From assembly GCA_965222425.1 (NCBI GenBank), contig CBDCTW010000010.1:1-64000 (forward strand): a stretch of 64,000 nucleotides of DNA. Reading direction: 5' to 3'. The notes beneath the pieces were generated by a model. It saw only the letters and a program-made list of their open reading frames with translations, searched no databases and had not been told where the DNA came from. Positions 26,475-34,999 of this stretch are shown here, in pieces. A program made the position numbers and the translations under genes. Source of the DNA: CBDCNP01 sp965222425 (GTDB taxonomy: Bacteria; Acidobacteriota; Vicinamibacteria; Marinacidobacterales; DATDRI01). Every line of letters begins with the position of its first letter. Within the stretch, counting starts at the first letter, position 1.

Positions 26475-28274
26475 ATGAGTGAGCTACGTCGTCTGCTCGC
26501 GCAGGCACGACCCTATCGGGGCCGATTCCTCCTCGCCTGCGCGGCGATGATTGGGTTCGCCGTTTCCTCCGCCGGCCTGGCCTATCTCATCAAGCCCATC
26601 TTCGACGACGTGCTGATCCAACAGGTCAACCTCGAAGGGGTGGCCTTGGCGATCATCGTGCTCTACGTGGCGAAGGGGCTGTTCTCGTACTTCTCCACAT
26701 ACCTCATGAGCTACGTCGGCCAACGCACGGTGATGGATCTCCGAAATCGTCTTTACCGGCATATGCTCCGCCAATCGGTGGATTTCTTCTCCGCGAAGTC
26801 CACCGGAACGCTCATGAGCCACATCACCACCGACGTCGAGAGGATCCAGCAATCGGTCTCGCAGGCAGTTGGTGATTTGATGATGCAAGGCTTCGCCGTC
26901 CTGGGCTACGCCGCGCTTTTGTTCTATTACGACTGGGGACTTGCGGCCTTGTCTGTCTTGGGAGCGCCGCTCGTGACCTACCCCTTGGTGCGGCTAGGCC
27001 GTCGCCTGCGGAAGACAAGCGACACCGGGCTCCTGCGTTGGCGCGATATCTCCAACATTTTGCAAGAGACGATTTCCGGAAGCCGCATCGTCAAGGCGTT
27101 TCGGATGGAAGAATTCGAGACGAAACGATTCGCCGAAGCGAGCGAAGGTCTCTTCAAAACGAACATGCGTATAACGGAAGTCGTCTCCCTTCTGCCACCA
27201 CTCATGGAGCTGGTAGGAGGGGTCGCCGTCGCCGCCGCCATCTGGTACGGAAGCGCGATGATCTCGATCGGTGAGCTCACCCCGGGCGAGTTCACCTCGT
27301 TCGTGGCAGCTGTTTTTCTAATGTACGGGCCGATCAAGAAGCTGTCCCGTGTGAACGCCACCTTTCAGCAGTCCCTCGCCGCGGCGGAGCGTGTCTTTTC
27401 GGTCCTCGACACCCATATGGAGATCGATGAGGTGCCTGGTGCGGTGGAGCTTCCAACTCTGCAGAAGAAGATCGAGTTTGTCGGCGTCAGCTTCACCTAC
27501 GGAGACGGCGTCGAGCAAGTCCTTCGCAACATAGACCTGCAGATCGACGCCGGCCAGGTCATCGCGTTGGTCGGGACGAGCGGGGCTGGAAAGACGACTC
27601 TCGCCAATCTGATACTCCGCTTCTTCGATCCGGAAGAGGGGGCCGTCTTTTGGGACGGCGTCGATATCCGACAAGCCACCCTGTCTTCGTTGCGCGGACA
27701 AATCGGATTGGTACTTCAGGAGACCATCCTCTTTAACGACACGGTGCGCAACAACATCGCTTACGGAGTGGAGTCCACGTCCATGGGAGCGATCGAGGAA
27801 GCGGCAAAGGCGGCACGGGCACTCGAATTCATCGAAGAGCTTCCCGATGGCTTCAACAGTATCATCGGAGAGCGGGGTCAGAAATTGTCTGGCGGACAGC
27901 GTCAGCGATTATCGATCGCCCGCGCCATCCTGAAAAACCCTCCAGTGCTCATACTGGACGAAGCAACGAGCTCGTTGGATGCCGAATCCGAGGCGCTGGT
28001 GCAACAGGCGATCGAGAACCTGATGACCGACCGCACTACCGTCGTCATCGCCCACCGCCTGTCGACGATAAGACGCGCCGACCGAATTGTGGTCATCGAG
28101 GAAGGAACAGTCAGGGAGATTGGGACGCACGACGAGTTACTTCGCCGAGCGGACAGCGTTTACCGCCGACTCTACCAGCTTCAGTTCGCCGGAGGAGATC
28201 CTGTCAACTTGGATGTTCCTCTGAATAACGGCGAGAAGGTAACGACGCCGCGTAAGGGCGAGGTCGTCCGGTGA
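26475..28274 (+). CDS. msbA: MsbA-type ABC exporter (fused permease and ATPase)
   Basis: A 599-residue half-transporter. Six N-terminal membrane helices are followed by an ATPase with Walker A GTSGAGKTTLANLIL, Q-loop VLQETILFND, signature LSGGQRQRLSIARAIL, Walker B PVLILDEATSSLD and the H-loop VIAHRLSTIRRADRI. Coupling-helix sequence DVERIQQSVSQAVGDL is typical of MsbA-type lipid flippases. Next to glycosyltransferases it probably flips lipid A or a lipid-linked glycan. The stop overlaps the yicC start (GTGATCC). Confidence 0.9.
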   Translation: MSELRRLLAQARPYRGRFLLACAAMIGFAVSSAGLAYLIKPIFDDVLIQQVNLEGVALAIIVLYVAKGLFSYFSTYLMSYVGQRTVMDLRNRLYRHMLRQSVDFFSAKSTGTLMSHITTDVERIQQSVSQAVGDLMMQGFAVLGYAALLFYYDWGLAALSVLGAPLVTYPLVRLGRRLRKTSDTGLLRWRDISNILQETISGSRIVKAFRMEEFETKRFAEASEGLFKTNMRITEVVSLLPPLMELVGGVAVAAAIWYGSAMISIGELTPGEFTSFVAAVFLMYGPIKKLSRVNATFQQSLAAAERVFSVLDTHMEIDEVPGAVELPTLQKKIEFVGVSFTYGDGVEQVLRNIDLQIDAGQVIALVGTSGAGKTTLANLILRFFDPEEGAVFWDGVDIRQATLSSLRGQIGLVLQETILFNDTVRNNIAYGVESTSMGAIEEAAKAARALEFIEELPDGFNSIIGERGQKLSGGQRQRLSIARAILKNPPVLILDEATSSLDAESEALVQQAIENLMTDRTTVVIAHRLSTIRRADRIVVIEEGTVREIGTHDELLRRADSVYRRLYQLQFAGGDPVNLDVPLNNGEKVTTPRKGEVVR

Positions 28275-29158
28275 TCCGCAGCATGACCGGTTTCGCCCGA
28301 GGCCAATTTGAAAGCTCCTCGTACCTCGCCGAGGTCGAGCTGCGCTCGGTGAATCATCGATACCAAGATGTTCGTGTCCGCGTCCCGTCGAGCCTGGCCC
28401 AATTGGAGGCCAAGATCCGCAACGAAGTGTCCTCTCGCGTCAAGCGCGGGAAGGTGGATGTCTCGGTGCGATTGAAGCCGAAGGAAAACAGCACCTACCA
28501 ACTCGAGCTCGATCGGCCGCTTATCGAAGATTTCGTGAAAGTGGCGCGCGATCTGGGGCAGCAGCTGGGCGTCCGCGGCGAGCTTACGCTGTCCGATCTA
28601 GTGGGATTTCAACCCGGATTCAGCGTCAAGGAAAGGGACTTGTCAGACTTATCGGGCGGTGACGGGGCATGGAAGGCGGTGGAGCCGGCCCTTACGCAGG
28701 CACTCGATGAGTACGATCGGATGAGCCGAACCGAGGGACAGCAGCTCGCGGCGGACATCGCTCGGCGCGTCCTGTCCATCGCCGAGCACATCGACGCCGT
28801 GGAAGGCCTTTCCACCGCAAGCAAAGAGAAAAAGCGCCAGGAGATTCTGGACCGCATCAAGGAGCTCGGCGGTACCGGCATCGAGCCATCGGCCTTGGCC
28901 GTCGAAGTCGCCCGGTTAGTGGAGCGAAGCGACATCGCCGAAGAGCTCACCCGCTTCCGTAGCCACGTCGCCTTGTGGCGGGAGGCGGTCCGCGCCGAGG
29001 GGCCTTGTGGGAAAAAACTTGATTTCATCATTCAAGAGATGAATCGAGAAGTGAATACCATCGGCTCGAAATGCCAGGATGCAGCCATCACCGAGAGCGT
29101 GATCGCGGTCAAGTCCGAGCTGGAGCGCATCAGAGAACAGGTTCAGAATATCGAGTGA
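28271..29158 (+). CDS. yicC: YicC family endoribonuclease
   Basis: A 295-residue protein starting MIRSMTGFARGQ (GTG start), with the family's VELRSVNHRYQDVRVRVPS, RGKVDVSVRL, and the C-terminal EGPCGKKLDFIIQEMNREVN and SKCQDAAITESVIAVKSELE that define YicC/DUF1732 proteins. Family members act as endoribonucleases in RNA turnover. It begins inside the last codons of msbA and overlaps gmk, the common yicC-gmk arrangement. Confidence 0.94.
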   Translation: MIRSMTGFARGQFESSSYLAEVELRSVNHRYQDVRVRVPSSLAQLEAKIRNEVSSRVKRGKVDVSVRLKPKENSTYQLELDRPLIEDFVKVARDLGQQLGVRGELTLSDLVGFQPGFSVKERDLSDLSGGDGAWKAVEPALTQALDEYDRMSRTEGQQLAADIARRVLSIAEHIDAVEGLSTASKEKKRQEILDRIKELGGTGIEPSALAVEVARLVERSDIAEELTRFRSHVALWREAVRAEGPCGKKLDFIIQEMNREVNTIGSKCQDAAITESVIAVKSELERIREQVQNIE

Positions 29159-29772
29159 GCAAACGACTGGGCAGTCTTTTAGTCATCTCGGCCCCCTCCG
29201 GGTCGGGGAAGACGACCTTGGTGCGCGAGCTCGTCGCGGATGTGGAGGGCGTTGAGTTCTCCGTCTCCTACACGACTCGTTCCCCCCGCTCATCGGAAAA
29301 AGAGGGTGTGGACTACCACTTCGTCTCGGAGAAAGAGTTTCGGTCGAAGATCGAAGAAAACGACTTTCTCGAGTGGGCCGAGGTTCACGAAAGGCTCTAC
29401 GGAACGGGGCGTGCCAAAACGGAAGGCGTGCTCCGCGGAGGCGCGGACGTCGTTCTGGATATCGATGTCCAGGGTGCGGCGCAGGTCAAGCAAGCCATGC
29501 CGGACGCGGTGCTCATCTTCACACTCCCACCCTCTTTCGAGGTCCTCGAACAACGGTTGAGGGACCGCCGGCAGAACGAAGAGGACGACATCGAGCGCCG
29601 GTTGAAGGTGGCTCGACGCGAGGTTTCGCAATACCAGAATTATGACTATGCTGTAGTCAACGACGAGATCGAGCGTTGCGCTGGAGTCCTCCAGTCAATC
29701 GTTCTGGCGGAGAGGGCGCGTCGCCAGCGGATGGAGCCGATCGTGCGGTCCATCCTGGATTCGTTCAAATGA
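29155..29772 (+). CDS. gmk: Guanylate kinase
   Basis: A 205-residue enzyme. P-loop SAPSGSGKTTLVREL; GMP-binding FSVSYTTRSPRSSEKEGVDY and EWAEVHERLYGT; DVVLDIDVQGAAQVKQ; lid region RLRDRRQNEEDDIERRL. It phosphorylates GMP to GDP. GTG 29155 overlaps the yicC stop (GTGA) and gives the standard N-terminus SKRLGSLLVISAPSGSGKTT. The stop overlaps the coaBC ATG. The rpoZ gene that often lies between gmk and coaBC is not present here. Confidence 0.96.
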   Translation: MSKRLGSLLVISAPSGSGKTTLVRELVADVEGVEFSVSYTTRSPRSSEKEGVDYHFVSEKEFRSKIEENDFLEWAEVHERLYGTGRAKTEGVLRGGADVVLDIDVQGAAQVKQAMPDAVLIFTLPPSFEVLEQRLRDRRQNEEDDIERRLKVARREVSQYQNYDYAVVNDEIERCAGVLQSIVLAERARRQRMEPIVRSILDSFK

Positions 29773-30983
29773 GCACGAAAAAGAAAATCGTTCTCGGGGT
29801 CACGGGCTGCATCGGCGCCTACAAGGCCGCGGAGATCGTCCGAGGCTTGAAGAAGGACGGTCTAGCGGTGCAGGTGATCATGACCGCGAGCGCTCGGGAG
29901 TTCATTACGGCGCTCACGTTGGAGACGCTTTCGGAAGAGCCGGTGATCTGCAAACTCTTTGGCCAGGAGCGAGAGGAGGGGATCCGTCACATTTCGCTCA
30001 CCGAGGAGTGCGAGCTGCTCCTCATCGCTCCTGCGACCGCCAACGTCCTGGCGAAGCTGGCCTATGGAATCGCTGATGATTTTCTGAGCACGTTCGCCCT
30101 TGCGAACCGCGCGCCGGTGATGATCGCGCCGGCCATGAATACCCAAATGCTGTCCCATCCCGCGGTTCAGGCAAATATCGCAACGTTGCGCGAAAGAGGC
30201 GTCGATTTCATCGAGCCGGGAGAAGGATGGCTGGCCTGCGGCTGGCTCGGGAAGGGAAGGCTCGCCGAGCCGGAGGAAATTGTGGCGCGGGTGAAAGGCA
30301 AGCTTTCCGGCCGGTCCAAAAAAAAGTCTAGCCTAGCCGGGCAAACGGTGCTGGTGAGCGCTGGTCCTACCACCGAGCCCATCGATCCGGTGCGCGTGCT
30401 CACGAATCACTCCAGCGGTAAGATGGGCTACCGCATCGCCGAGGCGGCGCGCGATCGCGGCGCTCGTGTTCTGCTTATAAGCGGGCCGACCGCGCTGCCT
30501 GATCCTTCCGGTGTGGACGTCGTACGCGTGCAGACCGCGGACGAGATGAAAAAGGCCATGCTCTCCAAGCTGAACGAAGCGTCCGTAGTCGTTATGGCGG
30601 CCGCGGTTGCCGACTACCGGCCGGAGACGGAAGAAACGTCCAAGATCAAGAAGGGGCCCGGGCCGCGCACCCTGAAGCTCGTTCGTACGGATGACATTCT
30701 TATGGAGATCAGCCGGCGGCGGTCTCCGGAGCAGACTGTGGTGGGTTTCGCCGCAGAAACAGATGACCTCGAGGCACGGGCTCGAGAGAAGCTCGCGAAA
30801 AAGAAGCTGGATCTTTTCGTGGCCAACGATGTCACGCGGAACGGCGCCGGCTTCGGAACCGATACCAACCAAGTCATTCTTCTTGCGAAGCAAGGCGCCG
30901 CCGAGGAGCTGCCGCTTCTCAGCAAGAGGGAAGTCGCGGAACGAATTCTCGACCGCATCGAGGGCATACGTGAACGCGGATAA
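29769..30983 (+). CDS. coaBC: Bifunctional phosphopantothenoylcysteine decarboxylase / phosphopantothenate-cysteine ligase
   Basis: A 404-residue fusion. The CoaC flavoprotein half has KIVLGVTGCIGAYKAAEIV, the catalytic His in IRHISLTEE, LLIAPATANVLAKLAYGIAD, PAMNTQMLSHP and the active cysteine in GWLACGWLGKGRL. The CoaB half has VLVSAGPTTEPIDPVRVLT, NHSSGKMGYRIAEAA and the nucleotide-contacting KKKLDLFVANDV. It performs steps two and three of coenzyme A synthesis from phosphopantothenate. ATG 29769 overlaps the gmk stop (ATGA). Confidence 0.96.
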   Translation: MSTKKKIVLGVTGCIGAYKAAEIVRGLKKDGLAVQVIMTASAREFITALTLETLSEEPVICKLFGQEREEGIRHISLTEECELLLIAPATANVLAKLAYGIADDFLSTFALANRAPVMIAPAMNTQMLSHPAVQANIATLRERGVDFIEPGEGWLACGWLGKGRLAEPEEIVARVKGKLSGRSKKKSSLAGQTVLVSAGPTTEPIDPVRVLTNHSSGKMGYRIAEAARDRGARVLLISGPTALPDPSGVDVVRVQTADEMKKAMLSKLNEASVVVMAAAVADYRPETEETSKIKKGPGPRTLKLVRTDDILMEISRRRSPEQTVVGFAAETDDLEARAREKLAKKKLDLFVANDVTRNGAGFGTDTNQVILLAKQGAAEELPLLSKREVAERILDRIEGIRERG

Positions 30984-31668
30984 AGATCGACTGAGGAAAG
31001 AGTTGGCCGAGCAGATCTGCGAGCGCCTTCGCTATTACTCGTCGATGACCCGTATCGGTTTACGTCCCGCCTCTGTTCCAGAAAGTCAGGGGCAGGATGA
31101 CGCGGTGAACTCTTCGGAGCATCTGGAAGCGATCCGTGAGGACCTCGGTGACTGCACGCGCTGCAAATTACACAAGGGACGCCGGACCGTAGTTTTCGGT
31201 GTGGGAAACCCGAACGCCGATCTCATGTTCATTGGCGAAGGCCCGGGCTACGAAGAAGACCGACAAGGGCTGCCCTTCGTGGGGCCGGCGGGCCAATTGC
31301 TGACCAAGATCATCGAAGCCATTCAGCTCAAACGTGAAGACGTCTACATCGCCAACATCGTGAAGTGCCGTCCTCCCAGCAACCGGGATCCTGAGCTCGA
31401 GGAAATTGCGACCTGCCGGCCGTTCTTAGAAAGACAGGTAAGCTCCATCGAGCCCCGAGTCATCTGCACACTCGGTCGCGTTGCGACCCAAGCCATGCTC
31501 TCTACCGAACAAGCTTTGGGACGAGTTCGGGGCCAGGTCTTTTCGTTCGGCGACGCGGCGCTCGTGCCGACCTACCATCCGGCGTATCTCCTCCGCGATC
31601 CTTCCAAGAAGAAAGATTGCTGGGAGGACATGAAGCTCATTCGGGCCTTGCTCGATGAGCGGCGCTAG
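30970..31668 (+). CDS. udg: Uracil-DNA glycosylase, family 4 (4Fe-4S)
   Basis: A 232-residue enzyme. After a 50-residue helical extension it shows the iron-sulfur cysteines in DCTRCKLHKGR and VKCRPPSNRDPELEEIATC, catalytic motif A IGEGPGYEEDRQGLPFVGPA and motif B VPTYHPAYLLRDPSKK. It removes uracil from DNA. GTG 30970 lies inside the end of coaBC (14-bp overlap) and the end overlaps priA. Family-4 enzymes are frequent in thermophiles and Acidobacteria-like lineages. Confidence 0.93.
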   Translation: MNADKDRLRKELAEQICERLRYYSSMTRIGLRPASVPESQGQDDAVNSSEHLEAIREDLGDCTRCKLHKGRRTVVFGVGNPNADLMFIGEGPGYEEDRQGLPFVGPAGQLLTKIIEAIQLKREDVYIANIVKCRPPSNRDPELEEIATCRPFLERQVSSIEPRVICTLGRVATQAMLSTEQALGRVRGQVFSFGDAALVPTYHPAYLLRDPSKKKDCWEDMKLIRALLDERR

Positions 31669-34120
31669 TCCTCGTCGTTCGTCGTCCGGCCATTCTTCAT
31701 TCCCGCGCTACGCCCGCGTGGCGCTTCCGTTGCCCCTTCAGCGAACGTTCTCCTATGGAGTGCCGCATACGCTGAGCAATCTCGCTCCGGGTTGCCGCGT
31801 GAAGGTGCGCTTTGGCCTCCGGGTTCTGATCGGCTGCGTCGTGCAAATCGAAGACCATCCGCCGGTGCTGCCTCCGGGCACGAAGATCTTGCCGCTTCTT
31901 TCCTCGTTGGATTCGGAGCCCGTTGTCGGGAAGGAGCTCCTCGCGCTAGGGGAGTGGATCGCGGATTACTATCTCGCTCCACCCGGCGAGGTGTTGCGAG
32001 CGCTCCTGCCGCCGGAAACTGGACGGGCGGGAACCGTTCGTTATCGACGAACTGAGAAGGCCGGGCAGGCAGAGCTCAAGGCCGGCAGTTTGAGGGAACG
32101 GGTGCTCGTCGCGATGGAGAGGCCCATGACATCACGGGCCCTATCCCGTGCGGTGGGAAGCTCGTGGGTCGGTGCGCCCTTGCGGTTTCTGGTCGACGCA
32201 GGGTACGTGGAACGAGTCGAAAAAAGTCCGTCGGGAGGAATTCCACAGGTATGGGCCGCATCGATTACGAAGGCAGGCCGTCAGGCGCTCGACTCGCCAA
32301 CGCTTAAAGCTACTAGCTCCCGCGTTCTTACACTTCTGACTACTGCCACCGATGCCGTGCCGCTTCGTACAGTGCGGAGTGAGCTGAGATTGAAACAGGG
32401 TCCGTTTCGAACTCTCGTCAAACGTGGCTACATAGAGCTCTCGAAGCAAAGGGCGACGCCTCAAAGTCCGTGGGGACGTCTAGGCGCTGCCGTCGAGGGG
32501 CCGCTCACTCCGACTGCAGATCAAAGCCAGGTGATTTCCGAGATCGAGCGGTCGATGTCTCTCGGCCAATTCTCGGTGATGGTTTTGCACGGTGTCACTG
32601 GGAGTGGGAAGACGGAAGTTTATCTGCGCGCGGTAGAGTTGGCCTTGGCTGCAGGACGAACCGCGCTGCTTTTGGTCCCTGAAATCGCGCTGACGCCGCG
32701 GCTCGCAAGCCTTCTGCAACAACGCTTTCAGTCCAAAGTCGCTATTCTGCACAGCGCCCTCGGAAGCGGCGAACGGCGAGACGAGTGGTGGCGAATACGT
32801 AACGGGGAAGCCCGCGTTGTCGTCGGCGCGCGCGCAGCCGTTCTCGCGCCTCTCGGAAAGATTGGCCTGGTGGTGGTGGACGAGGAACAGGAGGGCTCCT
32901 ACAAGCAAGAGGAGGCGCCTCGCTACAACGCCCGCGACGTCGCTACCAAACGTGCCAAAGATGCCGGTGCGGTGATCGTGCTGGGCTCTGCGACACCGTC
33001 CTTGGAGTCGTACACGCATGCGCTGCAAGGGCGTTATCGTCTGGCGACGCTTCCCGAGCGCATGGGCGGCCGTCCGCTCGCTCGGGTCGAGCTCATCGAC
33101 ATGAAAGACATCGTCCGCGCGGAGGGCCCCGAGACCATCCTGTCGGAACCTCTGCGCACCGGAATCGAGAGTCGCCTATCGGCAGGGGAGCAGGCTCTCA
33201 TTCTTCTCAATCGTCGGGGGTACACAACACAGCTTCTTTGTCGAGAGTGCGGTCTTGCCGCAAACTGCAGCGAGTGCAGCGTGGCACTGACGCTTCACGA
33301 ACGAGGGGCTCTTGCCGTCTGTCACTACTGCGGTTTGGGACGACCGACACCCAAGCAGTGTGACGTGTGCCGGGGCGAGTATCTCCGCCAACGGGGTTAC
33401 GGAACGGAGAAGGTGGAGGAGCTGATCAAGGAAGTTTTTCCGGAAATCCGCGTCTCGCGCATGGACCGAGACACCATGCGGCGCAAGGGGAGTTACGAGT
33501 CGCTTCTTTCCCGCTTTGCCGATCGCGAGATCGACCTTCTGGTGGGAACGCAAATGCTAGCCAAGGGCCACGATTTCCCGGGGGTCACGCTGGTTGGCGT
33601 CCTGGCGGCCGACGTCGGCTTAGGAGTGCCCGACTTTCGGGCCGCGGAAAGGACGTTTCAACTGCTCACCCAGGTCGCCGGTCGTGCGGGTCGGGGCGAC
33701 AGAGCGGGGGAGGTACTGATCCAAACGTTCTCTCCGGATCACTACGCTCTCGACCACGCGAGCGCTCAGGACTACAAAGGTTTTTATGAAGAGGAGATGG
33801 CGTTTCGTCGCGCCCTCCGTTACCCGCCAAACCTCTACATCATCAATATCATTCTAGAAGCCGAGGTCATGGCGGGTGCTACAGAGCGAGCGCGAGTTGT
33901 TGCTCAAGCACTCAATCGCGCCAATCTGCCCGGCGTCGAGGTGCTGGGTCCGGCCTTCGCCGCCCGTTCCAAAGTAGCGGGCCGCCATCGCTGTCAGATC
34001 TTGGTGAAGCTGCCGCGAGCGCAACACCGCGAGGTGCGCCGGCATCTTGGCGCGATGGTTCAGGATGCCGATCTTTCGAAATACATGTCAATCGACGTGG
34101 ATCCAATGACACTTTCCTAA
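31655..34120 (+). CDS. priA: Primosomal replication restart helicase PriA
   Basis: An 821-residue helicase. N-terminal 3'-DNA-end binding region (YARVALPLPLQRTFSYGVP), Walker A VTGSGKTEVYLRAVEL, Walker B with the PriA-type DEEQ (VVVDEEQEGSYKQ), SATPSLESY, and two zinc-binding CxxC pairs (CRECGLAANCSEC; CHYCGLGRPTPKQCDVC). Helicase motifs V-VI appear as VGTQMLAKGHDFPGVTLV and QVAGRAGRGDRAGEVLIQT. It reloads the replisome at stalled forks. It overlaps udg by 14 bp, completing the yicC-gmk-coaBC-udg-priA run. Confidence 0.96.
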   Translation: MSGASPRRSSSGHSSFPRYARVALPLPLQRTFSYGVPHTLSNLAPGCRVKVRFGLRVLIGCVVQIEDHPPVLPPGTKILPLLSSLDSEPVVGKELLALGEWIADYYLAPPGEVLRALLPPETGRAGTVRYRRTEKAGQAELKAGSLRERVLVAMERPMTSRALSRAVGSSWVGAPLRFLVDAGYVERVEKSPSGGIPQVWAASITKAGRQALDSPTLKATSSRVLTLLTTATDAVPLRTVRSELRLKQGPFRTLVKRGYIELSKQRATPQSPWGRLGAAVEGPLTPTADQSQVISEIERSMSLGQFSVMVLHGVTGSGKTEVYLRAVELALAAGRTALLLVPEIALTPRLASLLQQRFQSKVAILHSALGSGERRDEWWRIRNGEARVVVGARAAVLAPLGKIGLVVVDEEQEGSYKQEEAPRYNARDVATKRAKDAGAVIVLGSATPSLESYTHALQGRYRLATLPERMGGRPLARVELIDMKDIVRAEGPETILSEPLRTGIESRLSAGEQALILLNRRGYTTQLLCRECGLAANCSECSVALTLHERGALAVCHYCGLGRPTPKQCDVCRGEYLRQRGYGTEKVEELIKEVFPEIRVSRMDRDTMRRKGSYESLLSRFADREIDLLVGTQMLAKGHDFPGVTLVGVLAADVGLGVPDFRAAERTFQLLTQVAGRAGRGDRAGEVLIQTFSPDHYALDHASAQDYKGFYEEEMAFRRALRYPPNLYIINIILEAEVMAGATERARVVAQALNRANLPGVEVLGPAFAARSKVAGRHRCQILVKLPRAQHREVRRHLGAMVQDADLSKYMSIDVDPMTLS

Positions 34121-34147
34121 TCGGAGGTCGCGCAGTAACTGGCTAGT

Positions 34148-34187
34148 TTGAAAAGGGTTGGCAAGAGTGCTATGATGTAGACATCAT
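34148..34187 (+). promoter_or_regulatory. vapBC promoter with overlapping operator palindrome
   Basis: A sigma-70-like promoter: -35 TTGAAA (34148-34153), 17-bp spacer, -10 TATGAT (34171-34176). A perfect inverted repeat ATGATGT-AG-ACATCAT (34172-34187) covers the -10 box, the expected start point and the vapB ATG. This is where a ribbon-helix-helix antitoxin would bind to repress its own operon. The transcript would have almost no leader and no ribosome-binding site is seen, so vapB mRNA may be leaderless. Confidence 0.7.
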
Positions 34188-34446
34188 GACGTTAAGGACG
34201 CAAATCACACTTGATCCCGAGACTCACCAACGAGCGCGGAGACGGGCGTCGGAGCTTCGCATCTCGTTCGCCGAGTACATTCGGCGTTTGGTTTCTCGCG
34301 ACCTCGGGCGGGGGAAGCACAAGGCCGGCCCGTCTCTCGTATTCAACTTAGGAACATCCGGTGGAAGCGACGTCGCTCGGGACAAGGACGCAATGGTCGG
34401 GGAGGCCGTCTCAACGGAGCGACGTCTCAAAGGCAAGCCCTCTTGA
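34186..34446 (+). CDS. vapB: VapB-like ribbon-helix-helix antitoxin
   Basis: An 86-residue protein with an N-terminal ribbon-helix-helix domain (TLRTQITLDPETHQRARRRA, then ELRISFAEYIRRLVSRDLG) for DNA binding, and a C-terminal tail that would wrap the toxin. It precedes a PIN toxin and overlaps it (TTGA at 34443-34446), the standard antitoxin-toxin order. It probably represses its own promoter through the palindrome at 34172-34187. Confidence 0.85.
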   Translation: MTLRTQITLDPETHQRARRRASELRISFAEYIRRLVSRDLGRGKHKAGPSLVFNLGTSGGSDVARDKDAMVGEAVSTERRLKGKPS

Positions 34447-34856
34447 GCCTGTTCGTAGACACCTCGGCGTGGTACGCGGCCGCAGATAAGAGCGATCGCA
34501 GCAACGAGCGCGCTCAGGAGATCCTTTCCAGCGATGACGCCTTGCTTACCACCGATCACGTTCTGGTCGAAACTTGGATGCTGGTTCGTCACCGAATAGG
34601 CCGTAAGGTCGCCGAAGAGTTCTGGTACGGACTTCGTTCGGGTGTCGCGTCAATCGAACCGATCGCGGCGGGAGATCTCGAAGTGGCGTGGGCAATCGGC
34701 GAGACATTTCGAGATCAGGATTTTTCGATCGTGGATCGTACCAGCTTTGCCGTGATGCAACGTCTAGGGGTCAGCAGAGTGGCGAGCTTCGACGACGACT
34801 TTGCGGTGTTCCGCTTCGGTCGAAACCTCGAGCACGCGTTCGAACTCTTACGATGA
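34443..34856 (+). CDS. vapC: VapC-like PIN-domain ribonuclease toxin
   Basis: A 137-residue PIN protein. The acidic metal site is visible: Asp in MSLFVDTSAWYAAAD, Glu in LVETWMLVRHR, Asp in FSIVDRTSFAVMQRLG and Asp in ASFDDDFAVF. VapC toxins cut RNA, usually tRNA or rRNA, when freed from VapB. It starts at TTG 34443 within the antitoxin stop, so translation is coupled. Confidence 0.88.
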   Translation: MSLFVDTSAWYAAADKSDRSNERAQEILSSDDALLTTDHVLVETWMLVRHRIGRKVAEEFWYGLRSGVASIEPIAAGDLEVAWAIGETFRDQDFSIVDRTSFAVMQRLGVSRVASFDDDFAVFRFGRNLEHAFELLR

Positions 34857-34999
34857 ATTGTTCCGAGGTCAGAAGGAGTATAGCGAGAGTCTGCGTAGTC
34901 CCGCCGTTCCTCCTCGTCTTGCGAAACCAATGGCAGTCACGTACCATAAAGTCTCGGTCTAAATCCCGCACACCGGCTCCTTTCGAAACGGAGAGATTC

